Assembly (NCBI GenBank): GCA_030704615.1
Contig: CM060732.1
Span: forward strand, 1,858,001 to 1,922,000
Reading direction: 5' to 3'
Length of the DNA: 64,000 nt
From: Takakia lepidozioides
Lineage: Eukaryota > Streptophyta > Takakiopsida > Takakiales > Takakiaceae
In this document: positions 1-12,800 of the stretch, one piece after another
How positions within the stretch are numbered: the stretch's first letter is position 1
Layout of the letters: each line of letters opens with the position of its first letter
Translations under genes and position numbers: made by a program
The notes under the pieces: model-generated
The model's input: only the letters and a program-made list of their open reading frames with translations
What the model was told of the DNA's origin: nothing
Database searches by the model: none

Positions 1-111
1 GAAGCAAGTGGTTGACCAAGCAAGTGGCGCATGTGTAGAGCATGCTTTCCAAGTGTGGCTTCCAATTCAAGCTTGAGGAGAGCTACAAGGTCTCTACAAA
101 CCCTAGTCTCC

Positions 112-345
112 ATACACTTCAAGAAACTGTGTATGGGCTCCCTCTTCCCAACATACACTTTTGTTAACAAAGTATGGGCCCCCTCTGCCAAACATACACT
201 TTTGTGAACAATGTATGGGACCCCTGCCCAACATACATTTTTGTAAACAAAGTATGGGCTCCCCCTGCCCCACCATACTCTTTTGTGAACAGTGTATGGA
301 CAAGTGGAGAGACTTTGCCTACCATACATTTCATTGAAAGTGTAT
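112..345. repeat. Short tandem array of hairpin-forming units
   Basis: Units recur about every 41 bases (starts near 111, 151, 192, 231 and 273). Each has arms of the form CATACACTTTTG and CAAAGTATGG, so each unit can fold on itself. There is no credible ORF. The style (tandem units, each an inverted repeat) resembles the other palindrome arrays in the window, but the core sequence is different. Confidence 0.7.
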
Positions 346-527
346 GACATCTAGGGTGAATCTGGAGGAGTACTGCCTTTGGAGGATCTTTGGGGGGTAC
401 TTTGAGGAGCTTTTGTAAGACACTTGAATAGCTCTTGAAGGGGTGGTTGGAGGACTATTTGGAGGACTATTGGGGGTCCTTGAAGACCAATATTTGGCAA
501 ACATTTGGAGCCTTTGGAGGGCTATTT

Positions 528-700
528 GGAGGACTATTTGGGGTCCTTGGAGGCCAAAATTGGCGAGCTTAAGGAGTCTTTGGCAACTTGTTTGAAGGAC
601 TATTTGGGGTCCTTGAGGGCCAAGATTTGGCGAGCTTAAAGAGTCTTTGGCGACTTGTTTGAAGGACTATTTGGGGTCCTTGAGGGCCAAGGTTTGGCAG
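528..700. repeat. 67-base tandem repeat, about 2.5 copies
   Basis: The phrase GGACTATTTGGGGTCCTTG recurs at about 531, 598 and 665, giving a period of 67 bases. Shorter degenerate relatives (GGAGGACTATT, TTTGGAGG) extend back to about 400. No coding potential. It may be the U3 part of the LTR-like sequence that follows. Confidence 0.65.
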
Positions 701-999
701 GCTCTTGGGGCCTTGATGGACTATTTGGAGTCTAATTGTACAGGCTTTTGGGGACCTTAGTGAGATTGTTTGAGAGACATCTTGAGGGCTCTTGGAGAGT
801 TATTTGAGAGACCCTGGAAGGTAGTCTTGTTTGTTGGTCATGAGTAAGAGCGTTTGGAGATAGGGGGAGACTAGTGGGATGAGAGCATTCTAAGATTAGG
901 AATTGCTTTCCTTCCCCGTAGTCTTCCACCCTCTCTGTAGGCCAAAACCTTTCTGTAGGTGGAGGCAAGAGTCAGTCCGGGTGTGGGCTGGGGTGTCTT

Positions 1000-1480
1000 G
1001 CAGGAGCGACATTGTGGAGTGTTTTTTTGGTGTGGGGGAGTTACTGTCTTGATTTTCTTGTGTTTGGATCCCCCCCACACCTGCATGCTTGACTGTGCGC
1101 CATGTCAGTTTTGTGTGGGCGCTTGTTTTTATAGGAGGTTGGTCCGGATTTGATCACCGACCAATCTTAGAACGTGCTGTCGGTGGTGAGGCTGGGGTGA
1201 TGACCAGTCAGACCATCATTGTTTCCCTTATGGTGAGGCTCAGTTGATGACCAACAAACCATAGGAGTGTTTGAGGTGGATGCAGGTGTAGGTGTAGGTT
1301 TATGTTACGGACCTAGTACTAGTCTAAGTCATAGGCCGCAACAAGTTCTCTACCCGGTTACCTTGTGGAGAGGGGGATTAGATACAGGTTTACAACAAGT
1401 GTGGTTGTGAGTTTTCATCACGGAGGTGCCACCAGTTGCTGAGGGGAGTGCCGGTGCGAGCACCAGCGATACTAGACTTT
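1000..1480 (+). mobile_element. LTR/leader and gag-start fragment of Ty3 family Y
   Basis: This stretch matches the reverse complement of 58,100-58,540 block by block: the GGATCCC...CACACCTGCATGCTTG segment (about 1,067 here), a TTTTATAGG box (about 1,128), the CTCTACCCGGTTACCTTGTGGAGAGG segment (about 1,351), and the gag start with GGAGGTGCCACCAGTTGCTG (about 1,424) ending at GCGATACTAG (1,475). It is therefore the 5' part of an element of the family called Y here, in the opposite orientation. The homology stops at about 1,480, where the copy D gene begins. The remaining sequence between about 700 and 1,000 is probably LTR too, but I cannot pair it. Confidence 0.65.
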
Positions 1481-1535
1481 GCCTTAAGAACAGTGATTTG
1501 GGTATTGAAACAACAATGCAAGCATCCACAGGTTG

Positions 1536-4500
1536 AATTTACTCACAGGCAAAGTCGGAGTCCAACTCCTTGTCGGAAGTCTCTCCTGTATCAATATCAC
1601 CGGGAAGGGGCTTCGGAAGGACTTGAGAAGTGTGTCCACCCAAACCCATCAGGAGGTTCTTGTAAATCTCGGCATCCCCTTCAATCCCAAGGAGATGTCG
1701 CGCACTGGCCTTGCAAGCGTGGTACGAAGCACCTGCAGTGGAATAGAAGGAAGGAAACAGACATTGAAGACACATTTGGAACGGTGGGAAGTGCGGAAAG
1801 TGCAAGCTCAAACAAACCTGATGAAATGTGAATGTTGAAGAGACGAACCTGTGCCCATTGACAAATCCAGAACTCTGGCGTCTGTGTAGGTGCAGCACTC
1901 CACAATCATTTGAATGAAAGCCAGGCTCCTCTCCTTGGCCCCTCTCCAAGGAACCCCATTCCCCCTTCGCAAGCACACGTTGTTGTCCACGTAGTTGTGG
2001 TGCATGTCATCCGTGGGAGGATCTGTCCTCTCATCTATGAACTTGCCCCCATGAGTGATGGCGAACTCCCTAATGACGGCTGGAGTCGTAGGTGGATGCA
2101 CTCGGACGAGACAAACAGCTTCAAACAAACGAGTCTGCGAACAGGACATCCACAAGGAACTAAGAAGCTTGAAAACCAGGCCCCTACATATTCATTTGAG
2201 CGACTTATGCAACTCCATCCGAGAACCACCAAGAAGAGGAATAAGAAGGCAGATTTACCATCTCTCCCGGACGATCCCCCTTTGTCAGGTACATGTTGTT
2301 CACACAATTCCATGTCTTCACGACCCTCATACCGGAGGCTTTCAAATAGCTGGCAAGTGCACGGTGACAGCAAAGGTCGATGGACTGGATGAGCACCAAA
2401 ACACTTGCATCGGACAGAAAGAAATTGCAAAAGGAGAAAACCCACCGCCAGTAGCGCTCATCAAAAGCATTCCAACCTAGACAAGCATCCATGGAGGGAC
2501 ATCCGGGACTGGCAACCCATCAGGGATGTCCAAGATGATGAGTTCGGCTGCATATGGCTTCTCCTTCCCGTTCACCCATGATTTGGTCATTTTAGCCTGC
2601 AAACAAGCATGCAATGGAATGCTCAAGAGGATTGAAACGACCCATGCCCACAACAGACAAGAAGCAAAAGACAACACGCACCGTGCCGAGGAACTCCACA
2701 ATCCTCTCCCACACTGGTGATGGTTCACCCTTGTAATCAGATTTCTTGGACTCCATCATGGCAAGGAACCCAACGTTTGCCATCTCCAACCTGGTAGGGC
2801 AAATGACCCTCTTGGGATGCTCCACTGCATGGTACGGGTCCTTAGGATCAACCACCCCATTGTTCTTTCTCACGGATCCCCTACCATGCGGTGGAGTCTG
2901 TTGGACATCCACCACAGGGCCAGTTTCTGCAACACTTCCCTGCCCACCTACCTGCCCTTGTGCTCCCTTCCCCCTACCCCTTCTTTTCCCCACACCACCA
3001 GCAACGTCCTTTCCCTTTGCCTTTCTACCTTAACCCGGGGTATCCTGAGCGGGAGACTCATTTTCTGCAAGAGTCCTCAAATTTCTATCATGAATGTCGA
3101 GGTCGGCTGTTGCGGCGGTGGCTGCTATACGCTCATTCTCTCTCCTCAAAGACACCTTCTGAGCTGGGGTCTCAGAAGCAGGGCAATCCAAATACCAACC
3201 ACAAGCATAAAGATGGTCTGGCCCCAGTCATGCAAGATCCCCGTAGTAAACATGGTCTGGTTGCCAGCAGTGACAAGCCAAAGGTCCACGAAATCAGGAT
3301 GTTTGTCCAAGCAGTTCTCTGCCATGAGAACATACTTTATGTACCTGCAGGAACAGAGACAGCCTCATTATGCAATGCAATTATTGTCTCCTAGCTTTTC
3401 CACCACATCACGAAGACCCCCTAAAAGAGTATGCGGCACAGTTCACTGCAACCACCGCACACAAAATAGCCTGAAGGGCCCAGGGTGTGCACGTTGGTGC
3501 TACTACACATGGATAGAACAAATGAGTGTGCGGCACCGCAAACTCATATGAGCCAGCCCAAAACAGGTTGGATGGAGGAGAGTGTGTCTTTGCAAAACAA
3601 ACAAGCACAGTCCATTTCGCACCTGTAAAGGCATCGTTTCCAGGCTTCCTCTCCTTTCTCTCGCTGGTCAAGCTCATTTGTTCGACTGATGCCACCCCCC
3701 TTGCTGAACTCTCTGAAGAAACAAGATTGCCACACTGTGGCTCTCCATTTCCTCATGTATGCTTGGAAGGAGACCTTCGGTGCTGTCATGGTGATGCCAT
3801 AGTCAGCCAGCTGCGTATGTAGAACCGACCGGGCCCTTTCCTCCAACTGCAAAACAATTCAAATGCAAGAATGAACCTAAAAACAATCACAGCCAATGTA
3901 ACATGGAAAGAGAATGACAGAAAAGTGAAAAGAAAGTGACACAACAAAGGACATCATACCTGGCTCCAGTAAGTGGCCTTGTGAAGCATATGTCCATCAC
4001 ATTGTCACTGACAGGAATGACACGCTGGGTCTTCTTCTCTTTCTCCGGCCTGGGGAACATGTGGGTATCCCTAACAGTGGGATCGGAGTTCCATATCTGT
4101 AGCCACTTCACCTTTTGTTCTGAAGACACAACGGCGGTAGACAACCTGTGTAACTTCTCCTGGGCCATCTCCGGCTTGCCTGACTTGTTGTAATGGTTTT
4201 TCACCTCTTCAAGAAACTGCGGTCCGAATGATGGGTCGGCAATTCTCAACTGCTTAACAAAAGCACTCATAATAGTCCTTCTTGTGGCGGTCAATCTCTT
4301 GCTTGATGTGACTCTCAACCCCCTTTGCTGTCCTTCTCACCTCAGGGGTAGAGCTATAGTATTCCAGTTTGCCACGTTGTCCTGCTCTGCAATGTCTTGC
4401 TGCAAGGGAATGCACGAGAGTTGCATCAACCCAAGGGCAAGGGAAACACACAGAAACAAACATCTGGAACCAGGAATATCGAAAGGCCAGATGATGGAAG

Positions 4501-5210
4501 ATGTATCTCACCGCATACATATACTCCATGAAAGCCTCACGGGTCAACGAGTACCATGTTTCTGATGTCTTGGAGCTTTCGCACTTCTTGTACGTTTCTG
4601 CTGAAAAGATGGTCTTGAAGTTGGTCAAGGGCATCTGCCCGATCCTTTGTATCCTGTACAGTGTGTGAACCAGACTCGTTTTGGCGTGCGATGTCTCCGT
4701 CCCTCTGCAGAATGATGTGTGAAAGTCAAAATGAAATTCAAGGACCGTCAACAGAGGACTAGAACCAAAGAACCACGGAACTACAACTGGAACATGTAGA
4801 ATGAGAAACCAACCTGTTCACATCATTCGTTGCCATCAGAAGACCCATCATGTTCCCGTCGCAATCCAGCACCATCGATTGAACACAGTAATGCCACTCT
4901 TCCTCCTGTGAGTGCAGCCTCCCAATGACAGCCATCCATGCAAGCAACCAGTGGTTGCCATCCCATACGTGAAACATCTTCCCTGAGAATGCCTGGGTCG
5001 AAGGTTTCCTGGAGAGAAGGAGTTCGAAGGATTCGTTCACTTGTCTCCAAATGGGATCCCAAGAGTCCACAATTGACTCATCCACAAGGAGCTCATTGCC
5101 TTTGGAATCCCTAGTAGAAACGTAAAAGACTGCGGATCCATCCAAATACCCATGAACAAACTCTGCCTCCAGCTTCTGGATGTCTTTCTTGAGGGGTGGA
5201 CGAATCAGAT
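1536..5210 (-). pseudogene. Diverged, degenerate copy (D) of ParB-like/DNA methyltransferase gene
   Basis: Read on the minus strand it parallels the gene of elements A and B. It has a ParB-like part (about 5,210-4,760) with FHVWDGNHWLLAWM; a middle region with ETWYSLTREAFMEYMY, EKLHRLSTAV and KWLQIWNS, matching ADRTWYRLSVDAMVDYIF, EKLHRLATSC and RWLQIWNG in A/B; LIILDIPDG near 2,540; and the motif VLDLSMGTG near 1,855. An intron 1,848-1,733 (GT...AG) sits at the same phase as in B, and splicing it gives GTGASYHACKASARHLLGIE, a good methyltransferase motif I and acidic turn. The 3' end runs into a GTGAGT donor-like site at about 1,545 with no further exon visible. Stops and frame changes between exons suggest decay, although undetected introns could explain some. 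The transposase partner is absent. The ParB fold is inferred from the DGNH-R/W motif only. Confidence 0.7.
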
Positions 5211-5722
5211 AGTGTGCGTTGCCGCACACTGCTTGAGCTTCCAAATAGGGGTGTTTTGAACATGACATTTGGTCTATGTGGCACATTTCAACATAAAAAA
5301 AACAAGCAGAGAGGGGGCCAAAAACAGTGTGCGTTGCCGAACACTATTTGAGATTTCAAATAGGGGTGAGCTGAAAATGGCATACTGGCCCTGAGTGGCC
5401 GATTTTCAAATAAAAAAACAGGTAGTGAGGGGGGCACAAACAGTGTGCGTTGCCGCACACTATTTGTGCTTCCAACTATGGGTGTTTTGAGCATGCATAC
5501 TGGCCATGTGTGGCCCAATTTCACATCAAAAAACAAGCAGAGAGGGGCCCAAAACAGTGTGCATTGCTGCAGACTGTTTGAGCTTCCAACAAGGGGTGTT
5601 TACAACCTACCAGAGTGGGCCCTATGTGATCGTTTTGCACATAAAAAAACAAGCACAAAAGGGGGCTCAAACAGTGTGCGTTGCCGCACACTGTTTGAGC
5701 TTCCAAATAGGGATGGAATGAA
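5195..5722. repeat. Palindrome array with core GTGTGCGTTGCCGCACAC
   Basis: About five units roughly 110 bases apart. Each contains the near-perfect palindrome CAGTGTGCGTTGCCGCACACTG (cores near 5,212, 5,330, 5,450, 5,562 and 5,675) followed by GAGCTTCCAA and a spacer with a run of A (AAAAAACAAGCA). The array starts immediately upstream of the ParB-like exon of copy D, with only about 12 bases between palindrome and homologous coding sequence. The same kind of array recurs at 58,545-58,945. Confidence 0.85.
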
Positions 5723-5933
5723 CCTTATAGAGAGGCCCAAAGATATGGATAATTAGCTTTCAGATAACTTTCTCTTTTTGCTGAATATCTCTGGAGTCTA
5801 GCTTCTCTTTCATCACTCATGTCCCATGTCTTTCATTTCTTTAATGTGGCAATAACCAAAACTCTCTTCTGTAGTATCTCTCGTATATGCCTGGGTTTCT
5901 TTCAAGCTTCAATGCACCCTTGGCTATACTAGA

Positions 5934-6075
5934 AGGGGGGTGCTATTCCGTGAGCCTGGAGCGGTGAGTCTGTGAGCCCAGGAAACCGTGAGCCCAGCAC
6001 AGGCTCACGCCACGTCAGCATACATACAGGGCCTATTTCCGCGGGTGTCACCTATTTCCGCGGGTTGATCAGCCA
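5934..6075. mobile_element. Possible transposon terminus related to A/B ends
   Basis: GGGGGGTGCTATTCCGTGAGCC resembles the gene-side end of elements A and B (GGGGCTGCTATTTCATGAGC). As in A/B it is followed by short direct repeats (here CCGTGAGCC/GTGAGCCCAG instead of CATGAGCGG) and then by two CCTATTTCCGCGGG blocks, comparable to the CACGGAAATAGGG pair inside the A/B ends. I read it as the end of a relative, perhaps the element that carried copy D. No matching second end was found. Confidence 0.45.
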
Positions 6076-6234
6076 TTTCCCGGGAATGCAGAGTGGATAT
6101 GTTACATCCATTGTATCCATTGCATCCATGCAGACGTTATCAACATACCAAGCCCTCACAAGTTTATGTGGGTACGTCGTGAGGAGGTGCACACTGACAT
6201 GATCTAAAGCGGATCCCTGCGAAATCTTTTCTTA

Positions 6235-6480
6235 CTCACCACCCTTGCGAACATGCCAGGTATGTGCGGGAGCATCATGGATGCTCATTAGATTTGAGAA
6301 TGCCTCACAGCTCTTTGATGAGGTGGACTTCGCCGTGATGGATTCACCAACCATTCTTCTAGCAGGAATGGTTTGGAGACCAACGACCAAATGATGCGAG
6401 AATGCTGTACACGAACCAAAGTCGTTTGTTTGTTTTTGCAATGCACTCAAGTCTATGAGGTCCAGAAAACACTAAATAGA
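6235..6480 (+). pseudogene. Weak PPR-like remnant
   Basis: One plus-strand frame reads NASQLFDEVDFAVMDSPTIL, then LAGMVW and later SFVCLFLQCTQVYEVQK. This resembles the A-QVFDEM...V-SWTAMI-G / TFVCLLQACT phrases of plant PPR proteins. It is short, has stops in frame, and has no start or end. The call rests on motif resemblance alone. Confidence 0.3.
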
Positions 6481-6639
6481 TTGAAGGAACAATCCGGGCA
6501 GTCCATGCAACCCCATCTCCAACAATAGTTTGTTCCCATTAATGTGCATTCCACGCACACATTGCAAACAGGACAACAAGGACACACAACCATCCCATTT
6601 CAAATTTGGCCCCGAATAAAACCAAAAGAAAACTTCATA

Positions 6640-7383
6640 TCAAGAGTCACAGTCATCAAAATCAGTCTCGACCTACTATGTATTATCTTGGCTAAGATAG
6701 TCAATGCAAACAGAATGGATTGGGATACAAAGCTGCTAACAGCTTTGTGGTCATACAGGACTTCATATAAAGTCACCACTAAGTATACACCATTTCAATT
6801 AGTTTATGGTATGGAAGCTTTACTTCCAGTGGAATTCTTGTTACCTACCATGAGAACTGAATGGGGAAAGAGAATGGAATTGGAAGATTCAATTAAAGTC
6901 AGGAAACATGAATTATACCATGTGGAAGAAGTACGTGCTGATGCAGCTGATAACATGACCAGAATTCAGATAAAGAGGAAGGAACAGTTTGATGAAGGCA
7001 AATTAAAGACTTTTAAGACGGGAGATTTGGTTCTCTGGTTGCAGAAGAAGGGGAAGATTAAAGCTTCTAAGCTTAAATCACCATGGAAGGGACCTTATGT
7101 CATACAGAAGATGTATGATAACAACACAGCCATGTTACAAACCATTAACAAAGAGATGCTGGGAAGAGTCAATGCCAATAAGTTGAAGGGGTACAGTGGT
7201 ATCCATGACAAACCATTGCAGCACGATTTGCATGTTGAAATGCAAAAGCAGTCACGGGCTGCGCCACTGATACCAACGGAGTATGGAGCATTTGTCGCTA
7301 AGCCGAGCATATATGACCGAGAGCGCTGGATTGTTGCCATAAAGGAGGTGGAAGCAACGTTTAAGCAGTCGATAGATGGGTGA
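6640..7383 (+). pseudogene. Ty3 element X: integrase C-terminal part
   Basis: From about 6,700 the frame reads WDTKLLTALWSYRTSYKVTT and TPFQLVYGMEALLPVEF, the end of the Ty3 integrase core, followed by the TGDLVLWLQKKGK...SPWKGPYVI region typical of the integrase GPY/F module. The reverse transcriptase, RNase H and the first part of the integrase are missing upstream, and 6,640-6,700 is a degraded match, so the element is truncated on the left. The ORF ends at 7,383 and is followed in the same orientation by a long extra ORF, so this is the 3' portion of a large Ty3-type element. Integration is the family function; this fragment cannot be active. Confidence 0.8.
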
Positions 7384-7531
7384 GTTTAGTTCCTGACTTT
7401 GGATACCCACCCACTAAACTTGCGATTCGCCTTATCCTCTAACCTTCCTACAACAATCATAAACTTCATAGCACAAATGGGGGCAAGTAGCTGCGACTTG
7501 TACAAACATAGAGGCAAACAACATGCAGTGA

Positions 7532-9860
7532 GTGACGATTAGGTTTGAGGAGGGTGTGTCATTAGGCGGGAGATCACCGCCGTCATTCGTGGGCAGGGGC
7601 GGGAACTACAAGTGTTCGCATACCTATCACAGCCCATCACAGCGTGACACGGCCTATCACAGCCCAACACAGCCCATACAGATTACACAGTCCATAGGGT
7701 CAGTGACAAGTGGACGCGAATTAACGTTAGAAAAGTGGCCATCAAGTGAAGAAAAAGTTTGGAAGTCAAACTTGGAGAATGTGCCATGCGGAGAGGGGAA
7801 GACGGGGGCATGTTTAGAAACGGACACATGGCGGCTAAGGCGAAGCACACCGCGCTGCATCGATTGCAAAAGTGAGTTTCATCATGCAAGAGGACAAATC
7901 GGGCCGTCAAAGTACCTACCCGGTATAGCAACTAATACTAATTGTGGGCCCATTAATGCATTCAGTGCCAGGGTAACGGAACCCTTTTCGAGTTCAGAAA
8001 AGGGAAACCTATGCCACATGTGCTGTCCTACTGGACATTCCAGGTGGAAATGTCCATGGAGGGGGGTGGAATTAAGGAATTATCTAAGCAGTCCACAGCC
8101 AATCAGGAGTGAGAATTACATGCAGGTGGTTCCCTCCAAGAAACAAGAACAAGAAATAGGAAGTGTTATGAGTGGAAGAGTCGGAGTGGCTCTGAATAGC
8201 CAAGCTCTTGACGGAAGGGGCAATCAAAGCACTAGCCTGGTAGCTATGGCAGATGTAACCGATTACACACTCGCTTTACTTCTCACGCAGTGGCGCAAGG
8301 ACGGACGCATTGAGAGTATATTTTCTCTCACTCGTTACTTGCAAGCCCCACAGGCTTACACGCACTTACCTGTTCCATTTTGTGCCAACCATACCTTCAT
8401 GCTCTGTGCCCTGCAAGCTTTCCTTCAGCTGTTTCAAACAAAGCCTTTCTGTTTGTCTAGAATGAAGAGAGTGAGGGGAATGGAGGATATCAGGGTGAAG
8501 AGCACCACGATACTGCAGAAGCAAACAATTGCAGCACCGCAGGCAGTACAGCTGCTAAGGGAGTTGCGATTGGAGGAACTGCTACGCAAGGACTGGTCCT
8601 TGCATCATCGGCAGTTCATGATACAATTTCTTCAGAACTTTGAGCCTCGGACGGGAGTTACTCAGGTGAGGGGAGTAGATATAGAAATTACTCCCCAGTA
8701 CCTGCAGCAATTGTTTGATTTGCCATCAGGACATGTGGATGTGGATGAGCACATGGCAAGATTGCAGATAGGGAATTTGTTCCAAGAAGGGAGTTTCTTT
8801 AAAACTCAAGGTTACGCTTGTACCAAAGCCGAGTACCCAGGGCTTAGGCAAGTTGGCCAAATATTGAACGTTCTGTTTGCCATGAAACAGAACCAACAGT
8901 ATTTGAGCAGGTCATTCACAGAGGAGATCCTGAAAGCTTTGAGGGGAGAGGATGTCGCTTGGGCGGAGTTAATGTACAATGGACTGGTGGACGAGATAAA
9001 GAGATTACAGGGCACTGCCGCTAAGTCTCCGATCATTGTGTCTGGTCCAGTCATTGCCCAAATAATTCTTGATTCTTGCATACTTGATACTCGGGAACGT
9101 AAGGAGATGGGAGTGTTTGAGGCAGAAACCACTGCAACTGAAGAGCAGGGCTCTTCACACAGTGAGGGTGGACTGACAGGGCAACCCCAATCTAAGAGAT
9201 AGAGGCGGGGTATGACAGTAGTGGCGGATCCACTGGCTTCACGGAAACCGCACGATAATGTTTCCAAAGCTCTTGTGGAGGATGGGGCACAACAGCACAG
9301 AGAGCTGTTATTATTGGAAGCACGGCCTTCAGAGAGAGAAGAGGAAGTCAATTCGATACCACAGCCAACACAACCAATTGACTCAGATGTTTTGGAGGTT
9401 CCACAGAAACTACATGCTGTGACTTCACCCCCAATTCCTCTGGAAGGAGAAAGGTTGGACATTCCCACTACAGAGCAGGTTGTGGCCGAAATTGAGAAGG
9501 GTGACCTTCTTTATGAAAACTCTGGTTTGGTAAGGGAATTAGTGATTCTAGAGGTGCGGTTGTCCAGGGAAAACCCTGCTGTGCATGTAATACCCATACC
9601 TGTGACGGAGGTACCAGGGGTAGAATATTAAGACACTGCAGCACCTGTGGCGGATGAGGTGGTTCAGGAAAAAAATCTGGTGGGGCAATGGCCTGAATGG
9701 TTGGTCAGGCATCACACTGTCAAGGATCAGGAAGAACAGCAGCAAGCTCACCATGATGACCCTCAGCAGGCCATGCTTATGAGTTCCATAAGCAGAACAC
9801 TTAATTTGTTGGGCACTTATGTGAAATCCCATGTTCCATCTACCCAATTGGCAGCTTTGA
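7532..9860 (+). pseudogene. Element X extra ORF downstream of integrase, first part
   Basis: One reading frame runs from 7,532 to about 9,860, broken by two in-frame stops (TAG 9,200-9,202; TAA 9,629-9,631). Its N-terminal part contains a zinc knuckle at about 8,012 (CHMCCPTGHSRWKC, the C-x2-C-x4-H-x4-C pattern). The middle (QYLQQLFDLPSGHVDVDEHM) and the acidic, proline-rich tail match nothing I recognise. The frame is cut at about 9,860 by element A and continues at 36,326. The position after integrase is where some plant Ty3 elements carry extra genes. I cannot assign a function, and nothing suggests an envelope (no signal peptide or membrane span). The start is taken as the first ATG; the true 5' end may differ. 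Confidence 0.65.
7618..7700. repeat. CACAGCCC microrepeat
   Basis: About seven imperfect repeats of a 10-base unit (CACAGCCYAT / CACAGCCCAA). A longer relative occurs at 45,527-45,665, on the other side of the extra ORF of element X. Confidence 0.7.
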
Positions 9861-12800
9861 GACCGAGCAGTCTGCAATGGCTGGGTCTGAGGAACCGGAA
9901 ATGCGTGGGCCGGGATGTCTATGCGTTGCACCATTTGAAATCCTGCTGCAGATAGAGCATCCGCCTCATTCTGAGAGAGGCTGCAACCCGGTGCAACAGG
10001 CCAGACGCCCGGAGGCTCCGGCATTCCCTGAATCCCGTACTTGGGCTTGCCAAATACACAGGTCATTATGTCGTGCCTACAGAACCAAAATGTCTACGTT
10101 GTGGCGTGAGCAAATGTGGGAGTCAAAAATCTGCCTGATGATGAAAAAAGGTGCAGGTACAGCACCGTGTGGGTTCCTCCGAATCATCTCAATCCACCCG
10201 GATGGCGCAACACTTCCCTCGAAATGCCGGCAATGTCCTCGCAATTCTCCACTGTGACTCCGACACTCTTGTCTCCACAATGGGAATGTTGTATTGCTTT
10301 ACTACAGATGGCTCGTTATGTTGCCGGGGCACGCGCCTGTGCTCAAAGGAGATGGCGATCTTGAACGTGCAGGACTTCCGGTGCTCGACGAGACCTCCTC
10401 GGACAACATCACCGGACCACGAGGGAGCGTGCGAATATTCTTGTCAGCTCGCCATGAATCCTCTTCTCCGCCAGGTGCCTCGTCAAGTCTTCGTCTCACG
10501 GGACGGGTATGAACATCTCCTTCCAAATGTTGGCCTCTTCGCAGCAATGGCGTGTCCCGAAGGCCCTCTCGCAAGGCCGCCGCCCACTTCCGAGGATTCT
10601 TCGATCTGGAGGCAGTCCACATCAGCATTTCCTGCCTGTCCGGCCCCAAGCCCCACTGTTTCCCTTTCAAGAACTCGTTGTACCTGCATTGCTGCATAAT
10701 TGACCTCACAATGTCCTTCGTTGTGGCAGTGAGGATGTCCACCAGATGCGCCGCAGAGGAGGCACGCCAGGAAGAGTGCATTGATTCGGCCATGTTTGTC
10801 GTGGGCATGTCGGTGTCGGAGTCGAGACACATTTCCTGCACAAGCACATGTTGAGGTTACAAGCAAGTTACAAATATGGCCAAGAATAGTATCCAACGGG
10901 ACGCGAATTCGGTGCAACTCACCTCCCGCATATAGTCGCCGAACTGGAGGAAACGATAATGCCACCATGCTAGCCAACTGACCATTGCTCCTTCGTCTGA
11001 TTTCCTTACAGCACCTGACGATGTCCACCAAGCCCGTATGCATGCAAACTGTGTCTCTGCATCATCCAAGGTGGGAGCGCGCTTCCACGCAAGGCACATG
11101 GAACGGTGCTCCTCTCTGAAATCTGGCGCCACAAGCCTGGTTGTGTACTGCGAAAGGCTCTGCAGAAAATGGAACCCACAAGATCTCTCCTTGCCTTCCA
11201 TGGGAACATTGGGGTCTTGCCCGTACACCCTTCGGATGGCAGCCCAATTTGCTTGTGCGTTGTCCGCCATGAAACCACGGAAATTGGAGGGGGCAATCCC
11301 GCCTTGGCCATCTGTTCGTTTATTCCTGCCAAAGAAGCATCTCCGATTGTGTGTCCTCTCCTTTCATCTCACAAATAGCAATTGTCATTAGCATCCTGCA
11401 GCGGGTGTCGTAGACATGTGCACCCATTGTCACCCACTGGTGATTTGTAATTCGCTTGATATGGTCGAACATGACCCAACTGTTTGACAAGTTCCCACTC
11501 GTCATCCTGTCGACCAGTTCGACGCCACTGCCAGGTCCACACGTGGACATTTTGAATACGAAACAACGATCTGCCTCAGTCCCTTGTCCTGGAAACCTAC
11601 TTCCATGAATGTAGTCATATCCACATCGTCGCTTCACCTCCAGAATGGAGTGCATATCCGAGCCACGCCCAATTTTCTGTTTGCATGAGACAATGTGGTT
11701 TCGGACATTCGGTGAACATACGTGGGACACCGACTCCAGCAATGCCTCATTTCCTTCTCGTCGAGAGGAACTCTATCGGAGCCGTCTTCCGACATAATTC
11801 TGGCCAATGCCATCTTATGGGCGGCTTGGAGCTGTATATGTTGGGTTTGGCACCCGGTCTCAACTTAACCTCCTCCTGAACGAGCTGCTCTGCTTCGTGG
11901 GCAGCCTCCCGCGAGTTCCCCCTCGCCAATTTGTGACAATGGGAACCAACGTGTATGCAAGCTCGGGTTGAGGTCAGGGAAACGGTGCAACACATAGAAC
12001 TGCTTGGCATTACAAACAAACATGCAGTGTGGTGGTTCTTTGCAATGCGCACACTTAAATGTGGAGTTCGGAACCTTCTCCTGAGCTCGAAATGGTTGGT
12101 GAGCTGTGCCTGTCCAATCGGTCTCGTTCCTGTGACCTCTGGATTTAAAGTGGAAGCAAGTTGGGGAGAAACACCGCAACGCGCCCGCACAAACAACGTA
12201 GCGCACCCGCACACCATCAAGCATCTTCATGCTGGTGGTTTTGGTAACGCACCAAGGATGACCGTCATGTTTTCTATCCATATCTGTCAACATTCCGGAC
12301 GCCCTCGAGTAGTCCGCCCGAAGAGGGAACTCAAAGAAGATATTACCGTCGACGTCGGCGGGAAGGCATGTAACCGATTTAATTACGAACTTGCTGTAGT
12401 CCAGCCCGGCCAGCTCCGACCGGTGTCCCTCCAGGTGAAGCCCTCGCAGAATTTCTAGAATAGATCGAACTGCAGTACTCGTGCTGGGAATATGACTCCC
12501 TCCTCCACTAACGTCCATTGAGGACTTGCCTGATCTCCAGGACGACCTCGGAACTTCCATGACCTCGTCTGAGTCGGACAGGTTGTGAACAACCCGGTTC
12601 TTGGTCGTCTTCATGGATGGGTTCGGCTCTGGATTTACTTCGTTGCGGACTTCTCTCTTTGAGGTACCCACTCTCTGATTCGCGGATTGTTTCGTGGAAG
12701 GCGCCAGGATAGACGGTGCATTTGGCGGGCAAATGAAGTCCCCAACAGCCCTGTATATGACGCTGTCCGATGGTGGAACTCGCCATTCCCTGCCATCGCC

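Noticed and set aside
7532-9202. Extra ORF of element X as an envelope gene
   Set aside because: No signal peptide, membrane segment or Cys pattern of an envelope. It has a zinc knuckle and coiled coils instead.
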